In this document: positions 53,059 to 62,843 of the stretch, piece by piece | Position numbering within the stretch: position 1 is the stretch's first letter | Layout: the number at the start of each line of letters is the position of its first letter | Assembly (NCBI GenBank): GCA_964552015.1 | Contig: CAZKFR010000008.1 | Span: 16,514 to 80,513, forward strand | Length of the DNA: 64,000 bases | Source: Rhodocaloribacter sp964552015 | GTDB lineage: Bacteria; Bacteroidota; Rhodothermia; Rhodothermales; ISCAR-4553 | Direction: 5' to 3' | Position numbers and translations under genes: made by a program | Notes under the pieces: generated by a model | What the model was told of the DNA's origin: nothing | Seen by the model: the letters and a program-made list of their open reading frames with translations, nothing else | Database searches by the model: none

Positions 53059-53283
53059 TCAGATGAACAGAGCGGGTTCGTCGGTGTCCGGCGGGCGCTG
53101 CGATACGGGGAACGACGCCCCGGTCTTCCAGGACGGACGCGCTCGCTCGCCGGGGAGGGCCCGGGAAACGAACGCACGGGTGAACACCAGGAGCGTGGCG
53201 CTGGCCAGGGAGACTCCGAAGGCACTCATCCAGAGCCACAATGGGCGGCCACCATGAGGCGGCATGACGGGAAAGATTTTCAT
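53059..53283 (-). CDS. Small single-helix membrane protein (hypothetical)
   Basis: 74 residues from ATG 53283 (MKIFPVMPPHGG). One transmembrane segment (LWLWMSAFGVSLASATLLVF) sits after a short N-terminus; the remainder is polar. Unknown family. It is on the strand opposite to the flanking genes and overlaps neither, so it is plausible but unproven. Confidence 0.4.
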   Translation of the reverse strand: MKIFPVMPPHGGRPLWLWMSAFGVSLASATLLVFTRAFVSRALPGERARPSWKTGASFPVSQRPPDTDEPALFI

Positions 53284-53372
53284 CGTATTCTCACTCCAGA
53301 GGATCAAATGGGTAACGGATAGGGATGGTATCGGGCCAAAGAAACCCTACTCAAGGATCGTACCGCAGGGAA

Positions 53373-53867
53373 ATGATCGAGGCGCATCTGGCGGCGCTTG
53401 CACGGATTGGATGGCAGCGCGAGGGCCGGGTATGGGGGCTCTTCGAAACGCCCGCGCCCGGTGTGCACGAGCGCCGGACGGTCGTGACGGTGCTTCCGGG
53501 GAAAGGATGTGCCGGTGATCACCCGGAAAAGTCGTTCTACCGGGGACGGCTCGTGCCGGGTCGGGAGGTTTCGGCCGTCAGTATCGAGGTGCTCCGGGTG
53601 CTGGGGGTCGATCCCTTCGTCGTGGGCGACAACCTCGTCACGGCCGGCATCGACCTGCGTGCGCTCGCTCCCGGGGATTGCGTGCAGGTCGGGGTGGAGG
53701 TCGTCCTCCGGCGCAGCGACCGACCCCATCAGGTCTGTACGGTGTTCCGGGACCGTACGAGCCCGGAGGCGTTTGCGGTCATGGGCCGAGGGTACCGCGG
53801 GGCCCTGTTCGTCGTAGCGCGAGGCGGGCGGATGCGCGAAGGGGATGTCATCCGTCCGGTTCCGTGA
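53373..53867 (+). CDS. MOSC-like domain protein
   Basis: 164 residues from ATG 53373 (MIEAHLAAL). The MOSC pattern is recognisable in KSFYRGRLVPGREVSAVSIEVLRVLG, the VVGDNLVTAGIDLRAL segment and GDCVQVGVEVVL; the last region with CTVF is where the family's sulfur-carrying Cys normally lies. MOSC proteins act in sulfur transfer to molybdenum cofactor or similar. The length is short but full for this family. Convergent with the lytic-transglycosylase-like gene. Confidence 0.75.
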   Translation: MIEAHLAALARIGWQREGRVWGLFETPAPGVHERRTVVTVLPGKGCAGDHPEKSFYRGRLVPGREVSAVSIEVLRVLGVDPFVVGDNLVTAGIDLRALAPGDCVQVGVEVVLRRSDRPHQVCTVFRDRTSPEAFAVMGRGYRGALFVVARGGRMREGDVIRPVP

Positions 53868-53873
53868 CGGCGT

Positions 53874-55688
53874 TTACGACCCCGTGTCGTTCCGTGCGGG
53901 CAGTGCCTCGAGGGGCCGGAGCGGCGCCCGCAGGGTTCCCCGGTGTGCGGCGACGGTACGGGCCAGCTGGTCGAAAAACTTCGAGCGCCAGAGCTGGGCG
54001 TGGATGCTGATGATGCGGAGTTGCCGCAGCCGGTACGGCGACGGGTTGGCCGCGGCCAGTTCCCGGAAGCGCGTCTCGAGGGTATCCAAATAGGCGCGGT
54101 TCTCCGGGGTGAAGCCGAAGTAGCCGATGTGCTCCACCAGCGTATCGTAGGCGCGGTCCCACGGGGTTTTCTCCCCCTCAGGGGGGGCGAAGGTGTCGTG
54201 ATCGAAGCGGAAGGTGGCCTCGGGGTCGAAGAGGTCGTACCCCCGGTGGGCGAGGGCTTCGGCGGCACCCGGCGGCAGGAAAAAGGCCACCTCCGCGTCG
54301 CCGGCCCGGTCCACGAGGCGCACGTCCCCCTCGACGGGCACGCTGCCCTCGGCGGGTGCCGGCGGCAGGGCGATGTGCGGGTTCAGGCGGCGGAACCGCT
54401 CGTACAGCGAAACGGAGTCGCCGGGAACGCCCCAGTCGAAGGAGACACCGGTGGCCTCCAGCGCGCGCAACAGGTCGCTCAGAAACAGGTGCTTTCCGGG
54501 TCGGAGCTGTACGCGTTCGGCCCGCATGGTCTTCGATGTGTCGATGGGGATCGACTCGGTGGCACGCAGGGAGCCGTACAGCGCCGGCACATAGCCGCGC
54601 GAGCGCTCGCGGAACGTGCTCGCCTTCGAGACGGCCGCGAAGCCGTCCGTCAGGCCCCAGATGAAGGCGTCGGCGACGTGCGGCGGCGTCTCGGCAGCGG
54701 GGTCACGGTGCGTCAGATACTCGGCGTAGAGCTTGAACAGGTTGTACGGCCCCGTATGATAGGCCGAGAGACCGGGGATTTCGTGGCCGACGGCATTGGC
54801 ATAGGCCCGCATCAACACGAAAGCCGTCTCCATGGTCAGGAGCGGGTGCCATTCTTCGAACACCCTGACCGGCCGCCCCGAGGCCGTCCGCAGTTCGTAG
54901 TGCTCGATCCCGTGCTGCCGGAGCAGGTAGGGCATGATCTGATACCGTGAGCGGGCTCCAGCGCTGGAAATGAGGTGATCCTCGTTGAACGTCTCGACGG
55001 TCCCGATCTCGGTGGCGAGGAGGCTCAGCCCCAGGTGCCGGGCCAGCGCCAGTTCGTACTCGATGAAGGCCGTTTCGCGCTCACGGGCCTCGCGAACCTG
55101 CTGGGCGCGTCCCCAGCGGATCGTCAGCGCATCGGTAGGAATGCCCAAGGCCTGGTATTTTTTCGATAGACGCCGGGTTTCCTCGGCGCGTTTCTTGTCG
55201 ATGTCGCGCCAGTCCACGGGGGCCCCGTGTTCATAGGCGCTGCGTTCCTGCTCGAGCACAAAGACCTCCAGGGTCCGTCCCGATCGGTTGTCGATCACGC
55301 GGATGGTGAAGTTGTCATCCCGGCCCTGCCGCGTGACATACCCGTCGAGCAAGTCATGAAACGCCGAACGTTGCCGGGTGGAGGTCGCGGGCGTGTCGAA
55401 CCATGCGGCGTACCGGCGAGCCGGGTGCAGGTCGAGGTGCTCCAGGGTGAAAAGCGCCGAGGGCGCAGCCGCCTCTAGCGTCGTTTCCGGTTCGGCCTCT
55501 TCCAGCGTCACGGAGCGTACTTGCAGCAGCAGGTTGCGGGCCACCAGGTCCATGCCAGCAAAAGCGATCATGGTCAGGGCCAGGACGAAACCGATGGCCA
55601 CGCCGAGGTGGACGTGCCGGCGGGCGCCCAGACGAAGGCGGTAGTGGGTACGATCCGGGTCGGGTGAGGAAGGAGGGTGTGGCTTCAT
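53874..55688 (-). CDS. Membrane-anchored lytic-transglycosylase-like protein
   Basis: 604 residues. One N-terminal transmembrane helix (VAIGFVLALTMIAFAGMDLV) anchors it. Around residues 220-330 it has a lysozyme-like SLT core: a Glu in TEIGTVETFNEDH, the motif SSAGARSRYQIMPYLL (family SSAGAxGLxQImP) and SAYHTGPYNLFKLY (family AYNxGxG). The G-L-x-Q portion is altered, so it is divergent. Regions before and after are of unknown type. It would cleave peptidoglycan in the periplasm. Followed by nothing on its strand until the MOSC gene converges. Confidence 0.7.
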   Translation of the reverse strand: MKPHPPSSPDPDRTHYRLRLGARRHVHLGVAIGFVLALTMIAFAGMDLVARNLLLQVRSVTLEEAEPETTLEAAAPSALFTLEHLDLHPARRYAAWFDTPATSTRQRSAFHDLLDGYVTRQGRDDNFTIRVIDNRSGRTLEVFVLEQERSAYEHGAPVDWRDIDKKRAEETRRLSKKYQALGIPTDALTIRWGRAQQVREARERETAFIEYELALARHLGLSLLATEIGTVETFNEDHLISSAGARSRYQIMPYLLRQHGIEHYELRTASGRPVRVFEEWHPLLTMETAFVLMRAYANAVGHEIPGLSAYHTGPYNLFKLYAEYLTHRDPAAETPPHVADAFIWGLTDGFAAVSKASTFRERSRGYVPALYGSLRATESIPIDTSKTMRAERVQLRPGKHLFLSDLLRALEATGVSFDWGVPGDSVSLYERFRRLNPHIALPPAPAEGSVPVEGDVRLVDRAGDAEVAFFLPPGAAEALAHRGYDLFDPEATFRFDHDTFAPPEGEKTPWDRAYDTLVEHIGYFGFTPENRAYLDTLETRFRELAAANPSPYRLRQLRIISIHAQLWRSKFFDQLARTVAAHRGTLRAPLRPLEALPARNDTGS

Positions 55689-55778
55689 CGTGGTAGGCCG
55701 GGGTAGGGAGCCTGTACTGCGGTCAGGTATCGGCGAGGGGGCGGCTAGGGTTTACGACGCGCGGGTGCGGAGAACATT

Positions 55779-56483
55779 TCAGGGGGGTACCGGCTGCGGC
55801 TGACGACGGAGGCGGGCTTGTTCGACGAGGTGCCGGAAGAGAGGGAGCATGGTCTCGCCCATGCGCTCCGGGTGAAACTGAACGCCGAGTAGAAGGCCGT
55901 CTTCGCTTTCGATGCCTTCGACGACCCCGTCCGGTGCCGTGGCGGAAACGCGCAGGCCTGCACCCGGGGTGGCGATGGCCTGGATGTGCCGGGTGTTCAC
56001 GTCGAGGGTGTCGGTGCCCAGGAGCCGGTGCAGGTGGCTGCCGGGGACGAGGCGGACCGGGTGGGACGTGCCGCCCCGCCGGGCGCTGTGCACGAGCGTC
56101 CCGGCGCGCTGGCGTTGCACGTCAGCATAGATCGAGCCGCCGGCCTCCGCGTTGATGAGTTGCATCCCGTAGCAGATGCCCAGGACGGGGCGGCGGGTTC
56201 GGCGGAAAGCTGCCAGCAGGCGGCGATCCTGCTCGAGGCGCAGCGGTTCGGTGGGCTCGAGGTCCTCCGGCCGCTCCCCGATCATCCCGATCGTGATGGC
56301 CGGGCCCCCGGTGATGACGAGGGCGTCGAGAAGCCGGGTAAAGGCGTCGAAGGCCTCGTCGGTCGAAAAGAACGGCACGATCAGCGGCAGGGCACCGGCC
56401 CGTTCGACGGCTTCCACATACGTCCGGTGCAACCGCTGTTCATCCTGTTCAAAGGATGTCGTAATCCCGATGCGAAGGTCCAT
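55779..56483 (-). CDS. Class I glutamine-amidotransferase-like peptidase (PuuD/GATase family)
   Basis: 234 residues. The nucleophile Cys is in GICYGMQLINAEAGG, the catalytic His in GVQFHPER; residues VITGGPAI form the oxyanion region. The length and IGITTS start match the gamma-glutamyl-GABA hydrolase/peptidase C26 subfamily, which hydrolyses gamma-glutamyl amides. Located upstream of the lytic-transglycosylase-like gene on the same strand, separated by about 90 bases. Actual substrate unknown. Confidence 0.88.
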   Translation of the reverse strand: MDLRIGITTSFEQDEQRLHRTYVEAVERAGALPLIVPFFSTDEAFDAFTRLLDALVITGGPAITIGMIGERPEDLEPTEPLRLEQDRRLLAAFRRTRRPVLGICYGMQLINAEAGGSIYADVQRQRAGTLVHSARRGGTSHPVRLVPGSHLHRLLGTDTLDVNTRHIQAIATPGAGLRVSATAPDGVVEGIESEDGLLLGVQFHPERMGETMLPLFRHLVEQARLRRQPQPVPP

Positions 56484-56665
56484 GGCCCGAAAAAATCCCC
56501 TGCACAGTGATGGGTCGATCCGTCAAAGGACGGCGAAGCGGAGCGGGTTCTGCATGAATTCGTGACAGGCCCGTGATGTTCGTGCGGAAAGGTACGAAGC
56601 GAAACCCGGGATAGATAGTCCTTTGAGACGGGCGAAAGAAAATTCGAGGCGAGGGCCCCCGGTCG

Positions 56666-57001
56666 TCAGCGCCATAGCGAGAGAAGGGACAGACGGGTCG
56701 GGTCTGGATGGGGGACGATCGGAAGGGCCAGGAGCAACGAGTCATCGTCCGACCACACCTGCGTGACCGCCTGACCGAAGGCACCACGATCGAGCAGATC
56801 GTGCAGCCCGTGCTTGATGGTTCGGTTCCGTTCGAGCCGGCTGCTGGTCGAGCTACCGTGGATCAGCCGAACCCGGGCCCGGCCCCGGCGTGCGGCCTCC
56901 CGTACGACCTTCACAGCCAGATCCAGGGCGTCCGCGACCGTGAGTCCGTGCAGGTCGAGCGTGACGGTATGCCCGTCGTCATGGAGCGTGGGGTAGGGCA
57001 T
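56666..57001 (-). CDS. Smr-domain protein
   Basis: 111 residues from ATG 57001 (MPYPTLHDDGHTVTLDLHGLT). The Smr (small MutS-related) domain is visible as LDLHGLTVADALDLAVKVV and VRLIHGSSTS, the conserved D-L-H-G-x-x and H-G-x-G-like loops. Such domains nick DNA or RNA. The stand-alone form is short. It precedes the amidotransferase gene on the same strand. Confidence 0.8.
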   Translation of the reverse strand: MPYPTLHDDGHTVTLDLHGLTVADALDLAVKVVREAARRGRARVRLIHGSSTSSRLERNRTIKHGLHDLLDRGAFGQAVTQVWSDDDSLLLALPIVPHPDPTRLSLLSLWR

Positions 57002-57268
57002 GGGAACGCAAGGGGGCAAACAATGAATCGCAACCCATCGGTCCGAGGGGTTGAACATCCGGGTAGCAATTTATTTTCGGCCGTCTATATTTAACAGGGA
57101 CAGCATGCATCAAGGGCTGAAGCAGGATGCGTGATCGGGTGCCTCGAAGCGGTTTGTAGTGGTACTGGCAGGATCGAAAATGTACCCGCTTGGTTCCGCC
57201 CGGACGTTCTCGTCTCCCTGTTGTCTTACAGCCGCGCTTCCTCATGAGAACAACAGGGTATACCGGCT
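57002..57268 (+). promoter_or_regulatory. Upstream region of the NRPS locus
   Basis: 267 bases between the Smr gene and the methyltransferase. TATATTTA at 57086-57093 is a seven-of-eight match to the Bacteroidota -7 box on the plus strand, but I could not find a -33 box at normal spacing. Otherwise no gene. Confidence 0.3.
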
Positions 57269-58006
57269 ATGGACGGAACAGGTGGCACCGTACAGGACCG
57301 GCCGACGCTACCCGCCCGGATTCCTTACGGATATCATCGGCTTGATCGCTATGAGGCGGATCAGGATCGGAATGATGCTGTGCTGAAGCAGCGGGAGGCC
57401 TGCGCCGTCGGTGCGTTCCTTCGAGCGCAGGGGTGCTGGGGACAGTTGCGGAGGGTGCTCGATGTGGGTACCTGTACGGGACGTTACCTGCGTTTTCTGA
57501 GTGATGCCGTGCGCCCGGGCGGTATCCTCGTAGGGATCGACAAGGATGACGCCTGTGTTGCGTATGCGCGAGCCCACACAAGGTCTGGGCCGGACCGTCC
57601 CCTCATCGAAGTGATCCATGGCGATGTGCTGACCTACGAAGGACCCTGGCCGGGGGCGCCTTACGAGGTTATCTCGTGCATGATGGGGACGCTTTCCCAC
57701 TTCGGCATACTAAACACAGAGAAACGCCCGGACCCGCTTCAGAGGGCTCTTCGGCGCATGGCCTCGTTGCTGCACGAGAAGGGATGGTTACTGCTGGGTA
57801 CATGGTCCGCCGAAGCCTGTGCCGAGCGGCGCTTCCTGTCGCTCTATGACGATGCCGAAACCGAGCGTCTCGTCGCGGACACACCGTCCCCCTGTGAACT
57901 GCAAGCACGAATACGGGCCGCCGGGCTGATCGTAGTGGGGTATGTTCAGGTCGATCGGCGCATCGATCTCTGGTGTTGTACCGCCGGGCCCACACGCGTG
58001 GGTTGA
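57269..58006 (+). CDS. SAM-dependent methyltransferase of the NRPS locus
   Basis: 245 residues. Class I fold: motif I is VLDVGTCTGRYLRFLSDAV, then GILVGIDKDDACVAYARAH (motif II) and the EVISCMMGTLSHFG region; further C-terminal KGWLLLGTW is consistent with the family. It ends 29 bases before the NRPS start on the same strand, so it probably methylates the NRPS product or a building block. Acceptor (O, N or C) cannot be told. No close named relative recognised. Confidence 0.82.
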   Translation: MDGTGGTVQDRPTLPARIPYGYHRLDRYEADQDRNDAVLKQREACAVGAFLRAQGCWGQLRRVLDVGTCTGRYLRFLSDAVRPGGILVGIDKDDACVAYARAHTRSGPDRPLIEVIHGDVLTYEGPWPGAPYEVISCMMGTLSHFGILNTEKRPDPLQRALRRMASLLHEKGWLLLGTWSAEACAERRFLSLYDDAETERLVADTPSPCELQARIRAAGLIVVGYVQVDRRIDLWCCTAGPTRVG

Positions 58007-58035
58007 CAGTGAGACAAAGGATTTGCAATCGGGTC

Positions 58036-61000
58036 ATGGATCTTCGTACTCCTGAACGGCCAGCTACTGCGACCATGTCGGGCGATGTCCGGGCTGAATT
58101 CGGACTGCGGCCATTGCAGGCCAGCATCTGGGCCGGCCAGCAGCAGAACCCGGCCTCGACAGGGTACAGCATGGCATTTGCCTTCCACATCGAAGGGGGC
58201 ATCGAGCCGGNNNNNNNNNNNNNNNNNNNNNNNNNNNNNNNNNNNNNNNNNNNNNNNNNNNNNNNNNNNNNNNNNNNNNNNNNNNNNNNNNNNNNNNNNN
58301 NNNNNNNNNNGCCGATCGCTGGATCTGGTATCTGAACATCCACCATATCCTGGTCGACGGCTGGTCCTTTGCGCTGCTGTTCAGAAGGATGGGCGCTCTC
58401 TATGCGCATTGCGTGCGGGGTGACGACAACGTTCCCGAAGCCGTGCCTTCCTGGTCGTCTTGGTGTGCCGCGAGGCCGGTAGCTGAGGCAGGGGACCGCC
58501 CCTTCACGTCGCCGGCCCCGCCCCGCTTTTTCGGTCAGGTGCCTTCCCGGCGACATTTCGAGGAGCGCCGTATGACGTGGGCCCTGGGGCAGGAACGGAT
58601 CGTGGCGATCGAGCGGCTGGCTGCGGAGCCGGGGACGATCCTTCCCGGAGGGAAGATGGGTCGTACCCAGCTGTTCACCGCCGCCCTCGTTACGCTCACA
58701 GCGCAGTACGGTGGGGTTCGGGAGGTCACCGTCGGGGTGCCTTTCCACCGGCGTTTGACCCCGGCCGATCAGGACATCCCCGGTCTGCTCATGGAGGTGA
58801 TTCCCGTGCACGTTTCCCTGGAGAAGGGAGACACAACCCGTACCCTGCTTCAGAAAGTAGGGCAGGCGTACGCCGAGGGGATGCTCGGCGTCGTGCGCGG
58901 TGGCGGGTCGTTCCCACCCCATGCGTTCGAGGTGCTGTTCAACGATCCGGCGGTTCGTATGAACCGGTTTGCGGGCTTCCGTGTGCGACCGAGGTGGTTG
59001 CATCCCGGCGCGGGCGACGGGTACCGATACCTGCTGGCCCAGCTCGACGATTTTGCCGGGACAGGACATGCCATGCTGCACGTCGATGCTCGTACCGACC
59101 TCTTCGATGAAGCGCGGCATCGCCTGGTGGGAGAGCAGGTTGTGCACCTGCTCGATCAAATGCTCGCCAGGCCGGAGGACCGGATCGATGAACTGGACCT
59201 GATGCCGTCACGAGAGCGAGAACGGGTACTGATTCAGTTCAACCGGACGCCCCCATTGCCTGCGCCGCCTTTCCTTAACGTCGCCGCGCTGGTGACACGG
59301 GTGGCAGACCGGGATCCGCACACCCCGGCGCTATGGTACCAGGGCACCGGATGGACGTACGCGGAGCTCGAGCACGGCGCCAATCAGATGGCCCGGTGTT
59401 TGAAGCGCCGGGGTGTGCGGCCCGGCACCCCGGTGGCCCTTCTGGCCCGGCCCTCACCCTCAGCCATGATGGCGTTGCTGGCCATCTTCAAGGCCGGTGC
59501 GACGTACCTACCGCTCGATCCGGGGTATCCGGCCCGACGTCTGGCTTACATGATCGACGATGCCCGGCCGGTGCTGGTTGTAACCGGACCGGAGGAGAAC
59601 GTGGGTGACCTGCCTCCGGGCGTCCGGGTGCTCCCGATCGATGAACTGGCGGCGGGTGCGGTCACCGAGCCGGTCACTCCGCCCGTGCTGGCCGAAGTCC
59701 GGCCCGACGACACGGCTTACCTGATCTATACGTCCGGGTCCACGGGGCATCCCAAGGGGGTCGCCATGCCGCATCGGGCGCTGACGAACCTGGTCTGGTG
59801 GCAGATCAACCAGGCCACCCGGTTGCGCCGGCCGCGTACCCTCCAGTATACGCCGCTCTCGTTCGACGTCTCGCTGCAGGAGATCTTTGCTTGCTGGGGG
59901 GCGGGGGGTACGCTGGTTCTGGCTCCGCCCGGCCTGCGCCACGATCCGACCGCAACCCTGGCATATCTCGACCGCGAGCGCATCGAGCAGCTGTTCATCA
60001 TCTATACCCCCTTACGCAAACTGGCCGAGACGGCAGTTCGCCTCGGGCGGTATCCCGGAGCACTCCGGGAAGTCATCACGTGTGGGGAGCCGGTACGGAT
60101 TCACCCACCGCTGAGAACGTTCTTCGAGCAGATATCTGGCTGTACCCTCCAGAATCAGTACGGTCCGAGTGAGACCCATATCGTTACCTGGTACGAACTC
60201 GACGGGCCACCGGCGGCGTGGCCCGAGTGGCCTTCCATCGGCCGGCCCATCCCCAACACGCACATGTACGTGCTCGACGAGCACCGTCGACCGGTGCCGA
60301 CCGGGATGCAGGGCGAACTGTACGTCGGGGGAGAAGCCGTAGCGACCGGCTACCTGAATCGGCCCGAAATCACGAAGGAGCGGTTTGTGCCGGATCCGTT
60401 CACCGGGAAGCCCGGGGCTACGATGTACAAAACCGGAGACATGGTGCGTTTCGAAGCGGACGGGACGATTACCTTCCTGGGAAGGGTCGATCACCAGGTC
60501 AAGCTGAGGGGATTCCGTGTGGAACTGGGTGAGATCGAAACGGCGCTGCGCGAGCTACCCGGCGTGATGGAAGCGGCTGTGGTGGTACAGGGAGCGGGGG
60601 GAGAGGATGCCGTCCTGGCGGCGTTCGTGGAGGGCCGTGGCGTCGCGGAGAGGCAACTCCGGGGCGCGCTCAAGAACCGGCTACCCGACTACATGGTGCC
60701 CGGTGTGATCCGGGTCTGCGCCACGTTGCCCCGCACGCCCAATGGTAAAGTGGATCGGCAGGCGTTGGTGAAGGAACGCAACCCGGGTGCCCGCCGGGAA
60801 ACACCTTTCGTCCCTCCACGGGGCGAGACAGAGCAGATGCTGGCATCCCTCTTCGAACAGGTGCTGGGCCAGGGCCCGGTAGGCCGCCATGATGATTTTT
60901 TCGCGCTGGGAGGGCACTCCCTAAGGGCCATGACGCTCGTGGATCGCCTCGAGCATCGCACCGGACAACGGATTCCGGTAGCGACGATGTATGAAGCCCC

Positions 61001-61847
61001 CACGGTCGAGCAACTGGCCCGGCACCTGTCCGGCTCGATCCGCCACGCACGTGGTCCACACCTCGTCCCCCTGCGCGTCGAAGTCGACGGCCCGCCCCTC
61101 TTCTGCGTGCATAATCTGGCAGGACACGTCTGGCTCTACGGTGCTCTGGCCTACCATCTGAAGGATCGTTATCGGGTTTACGGGTTGCAGGGAGAAGGGC
61201 TCGACGGGAGACCGGTCGGGTTTGCGCGGGTCGAGGAGATGGCCGAGCGGTACCTGGAGGAGATCCGCCCGATTCAGCCGCATGGACCGTATCATCTCGT
61301 CGGGTATTGTCTGGGGAGCCGCCTTGCCTTCGCCATGGCCGCGCGTCTCGTGGCGCAGGGCGAGTCCGTCGGATTACTCGCCAGCATCGACGGCGTTGGC
61401 CCGACACTGGCGGCCCGGATTCTGCGTTCCGGCGTGGTGGAAGGGCATGAGATCGACGAGCCTGATTCCGCATCGGCTCCGGCACGAAGGACATTGCATG
61501 AACGGGTCGGGAGCCGCCTGCGGAAGCTGCAGCGGCACGGGCTCGCACGGTGGGCCTGTCTCCGCGCCGGGGTCGGGCTGGGGGTCCCCGGTTACGCACG
61601 GAATGCCTACCTCATGCGCGTCTACCGGCGCCTCTTCCTGGATTATCGGCCCGAGCCCATCCCGGTACATATGATGCTCTTCAGGAGTACCCCGCTGCAA
61701 CGCTATGAAAAAGACCTGGGCTGGAGGCCGTGGTGCCTGAAGGGCGTGACGACCTGCGATATAGAAGGTCCTCATCGGTTGCTGGATGACCCCTATGCGG
61801 CCGGATTGGCTCGCTCCATCCACACGTCCCTCGCAGCCGGCCGATGA
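58036..61847 (+). CDS. Single-module nonribosomal peptide synthetase C-A-PCP-TE (interrupted by N-run)
   Basis: A condensation domain opens with LRPLQASIWAGQQQNP (C1) just before the gap and continues after it with IHHILVDGW (HHxxxDG, codons at 58341-58361). The adenylation domain (about 59270-60780) has LIYTSGSTGHPKG, FDVSLQEIF, NQYGPSETHI, GELYVGGEAV, YKTGDMVRF and NGKVDRQAL. A carrier protein follows (about 60810-61030) with LGGHSL; the phosphopantetheine Ser codon is 60918-60920. The thioesterase (about 61080-61830) has GYCLG in place of GxSxG, so the nucleophile is Cys (codon 61308-61310), and GPHRLLDD as the His region. A starting C domain suggests an acyl or aminoacyl donor made elsewhere. 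The full gene is longer by an unknown amount within the gap. The start at 58036 was chosen because it leads straight into the C domain. Confidence 0.9.
58211..58310. other. Run of 100 Ns (assembly gap 2, inside NRPS C domain)
   Basis: Unlike the first gap, the flanks do not share a visible overlap, so real sequence is probably missing. The C domain lacks the part between C1 and the HHxxxDG motif, normally several tens of residues. Left side ends one base into a codon and the right side starts in frame, so the missing length should be 2 modulo 3. Confidence 0.9.
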
Positions 61848-61870
61848 CGAAGCCGGCCGATGACCGGGCC

Positions 61871-62656
61871 TCAGATCGTTGCCGGCGGGTTGACCAACAG
61901 GCCGCCATCGGCGACGTAGGCGGCACCGGTGATAAAGTCGGAAGCGGGGGAGGCCAGCAAGAGCGCCAGGGGCCCCAATTCCTCCGGGGCGGCAAGTCGT
62001 CGGGCCGGGGTTGCCCGGCGCAGGGCGTCGGCACGTTGCGGGTCGTCCCAGATCGCCTGGCTGAACCGCGTGCGGACGAAGCCCGGCACGATCGCGTTGA
62101 CCTGAATGTTGTCCTCGGCCAGTTCGATGGCCAGGACTTCCGTGAGCATCAGGACCGCCGCTTTCGTGACGCAGTAGATCCCCATACCCGGAAAGGGCCT
62201 GCGCCCGGCGACAGAAGCTACGTTGATGATTTTTCCACCCCCGCGGGATCGCATGCAGGCATGGCAGGCGCGGGCGGTGCTGAAATAGCCCATGACGTTG
62301 ACGTCGAACGTCTTCTGCCAGTGGCTGTTTTCCGACGTCAGAAGGGGACCAAAGTGTGGGTTCGTGGCGGCATTGTTGACGAGGATATCGATCCCGCCAT
62401 AGATGGACCGGACCCGCTCGACGAGGGCCTGGATGGCCTCGTCGTCTCCCGTATGGGCTGCCACGGCTGTGGCCTCCAGGCCGGCTGCCCGGAAAGATTG
62501 GACCACTTCATCGAGGGACTCCTGGCGTCGGCTGCTCAGGACGACACGGGCTCCGGCCCGGGCGTACGTCTCGGCCATGGCGCGGCCGATGCCACGGCTC
62601 GCACCTGTGATCAGGGCCACTTTACCTGTCAGGTCGAACGGGGAGGTGGATAGCAT
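61871..62656 (-). CDS. Short-chain dehydrogenase/reductase (SDR)
   Basis: 261 residues, classical SDR. Cofactor motif TGASRGIG, NNAAT-type strand end, catalytic Tyr and Lys in YCVTK, and the closing VADGGLLVN. NAD(P)H-dependent oxidoreductase acting on an alcohol, ketone or enoyl group. It converges with the NRPS stop, only 23 bases apart, and is divergent from the second SDR, so it may serve the same biosynthesis. Substrate unknown. Confidence 0.85.
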   Translation of the reverse strand: MLSTSPFDLTGKVALITGASRGIGRAMAETYARAGARVVLSSRRQESLDEVVQSFRAAGLEATAVAAHTGDDEAIQALVERVRSIYGGIDILVNNAATNPHFGPLLTSENSHWQKTFDVNVMGYFSTARACHACMRSRGGGKIINVASVAGRRPFPGMGIYCVTKAAVLMLTEVLAIELAEDNIQVNAIVPGFVRTRFSQAIWDDPQRADALRRATPARRLAAPEELGPLALLLASPASDFITGAAYVADGGLLVNPPATI

Positions 62657-62843
62657 CTCGCTGTGCGTAAAAGACGGTTGGGGTAGGTCGGAAAGTGCTT
62701 GTCGGTAAAGAAGAACAATACGAAGAACCTACGGGAGATAGTATTTTTTCTGTAGAATATGTACATTCGTGCTGACATCGAAACCTCCTTGACACGTGCC
62801 GCTTTCGCAGATCGTTCGCAACGGCACGTTTTTTTGTGTGACT

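Noticed and set aside
58389..61847. NRPS gene starting at 58389
   Set aside because: The HHxxxDG condensation motif lies upstream of that ATG in the same frame, and the C1 motif lies before the gap. The true start is left of the gap.
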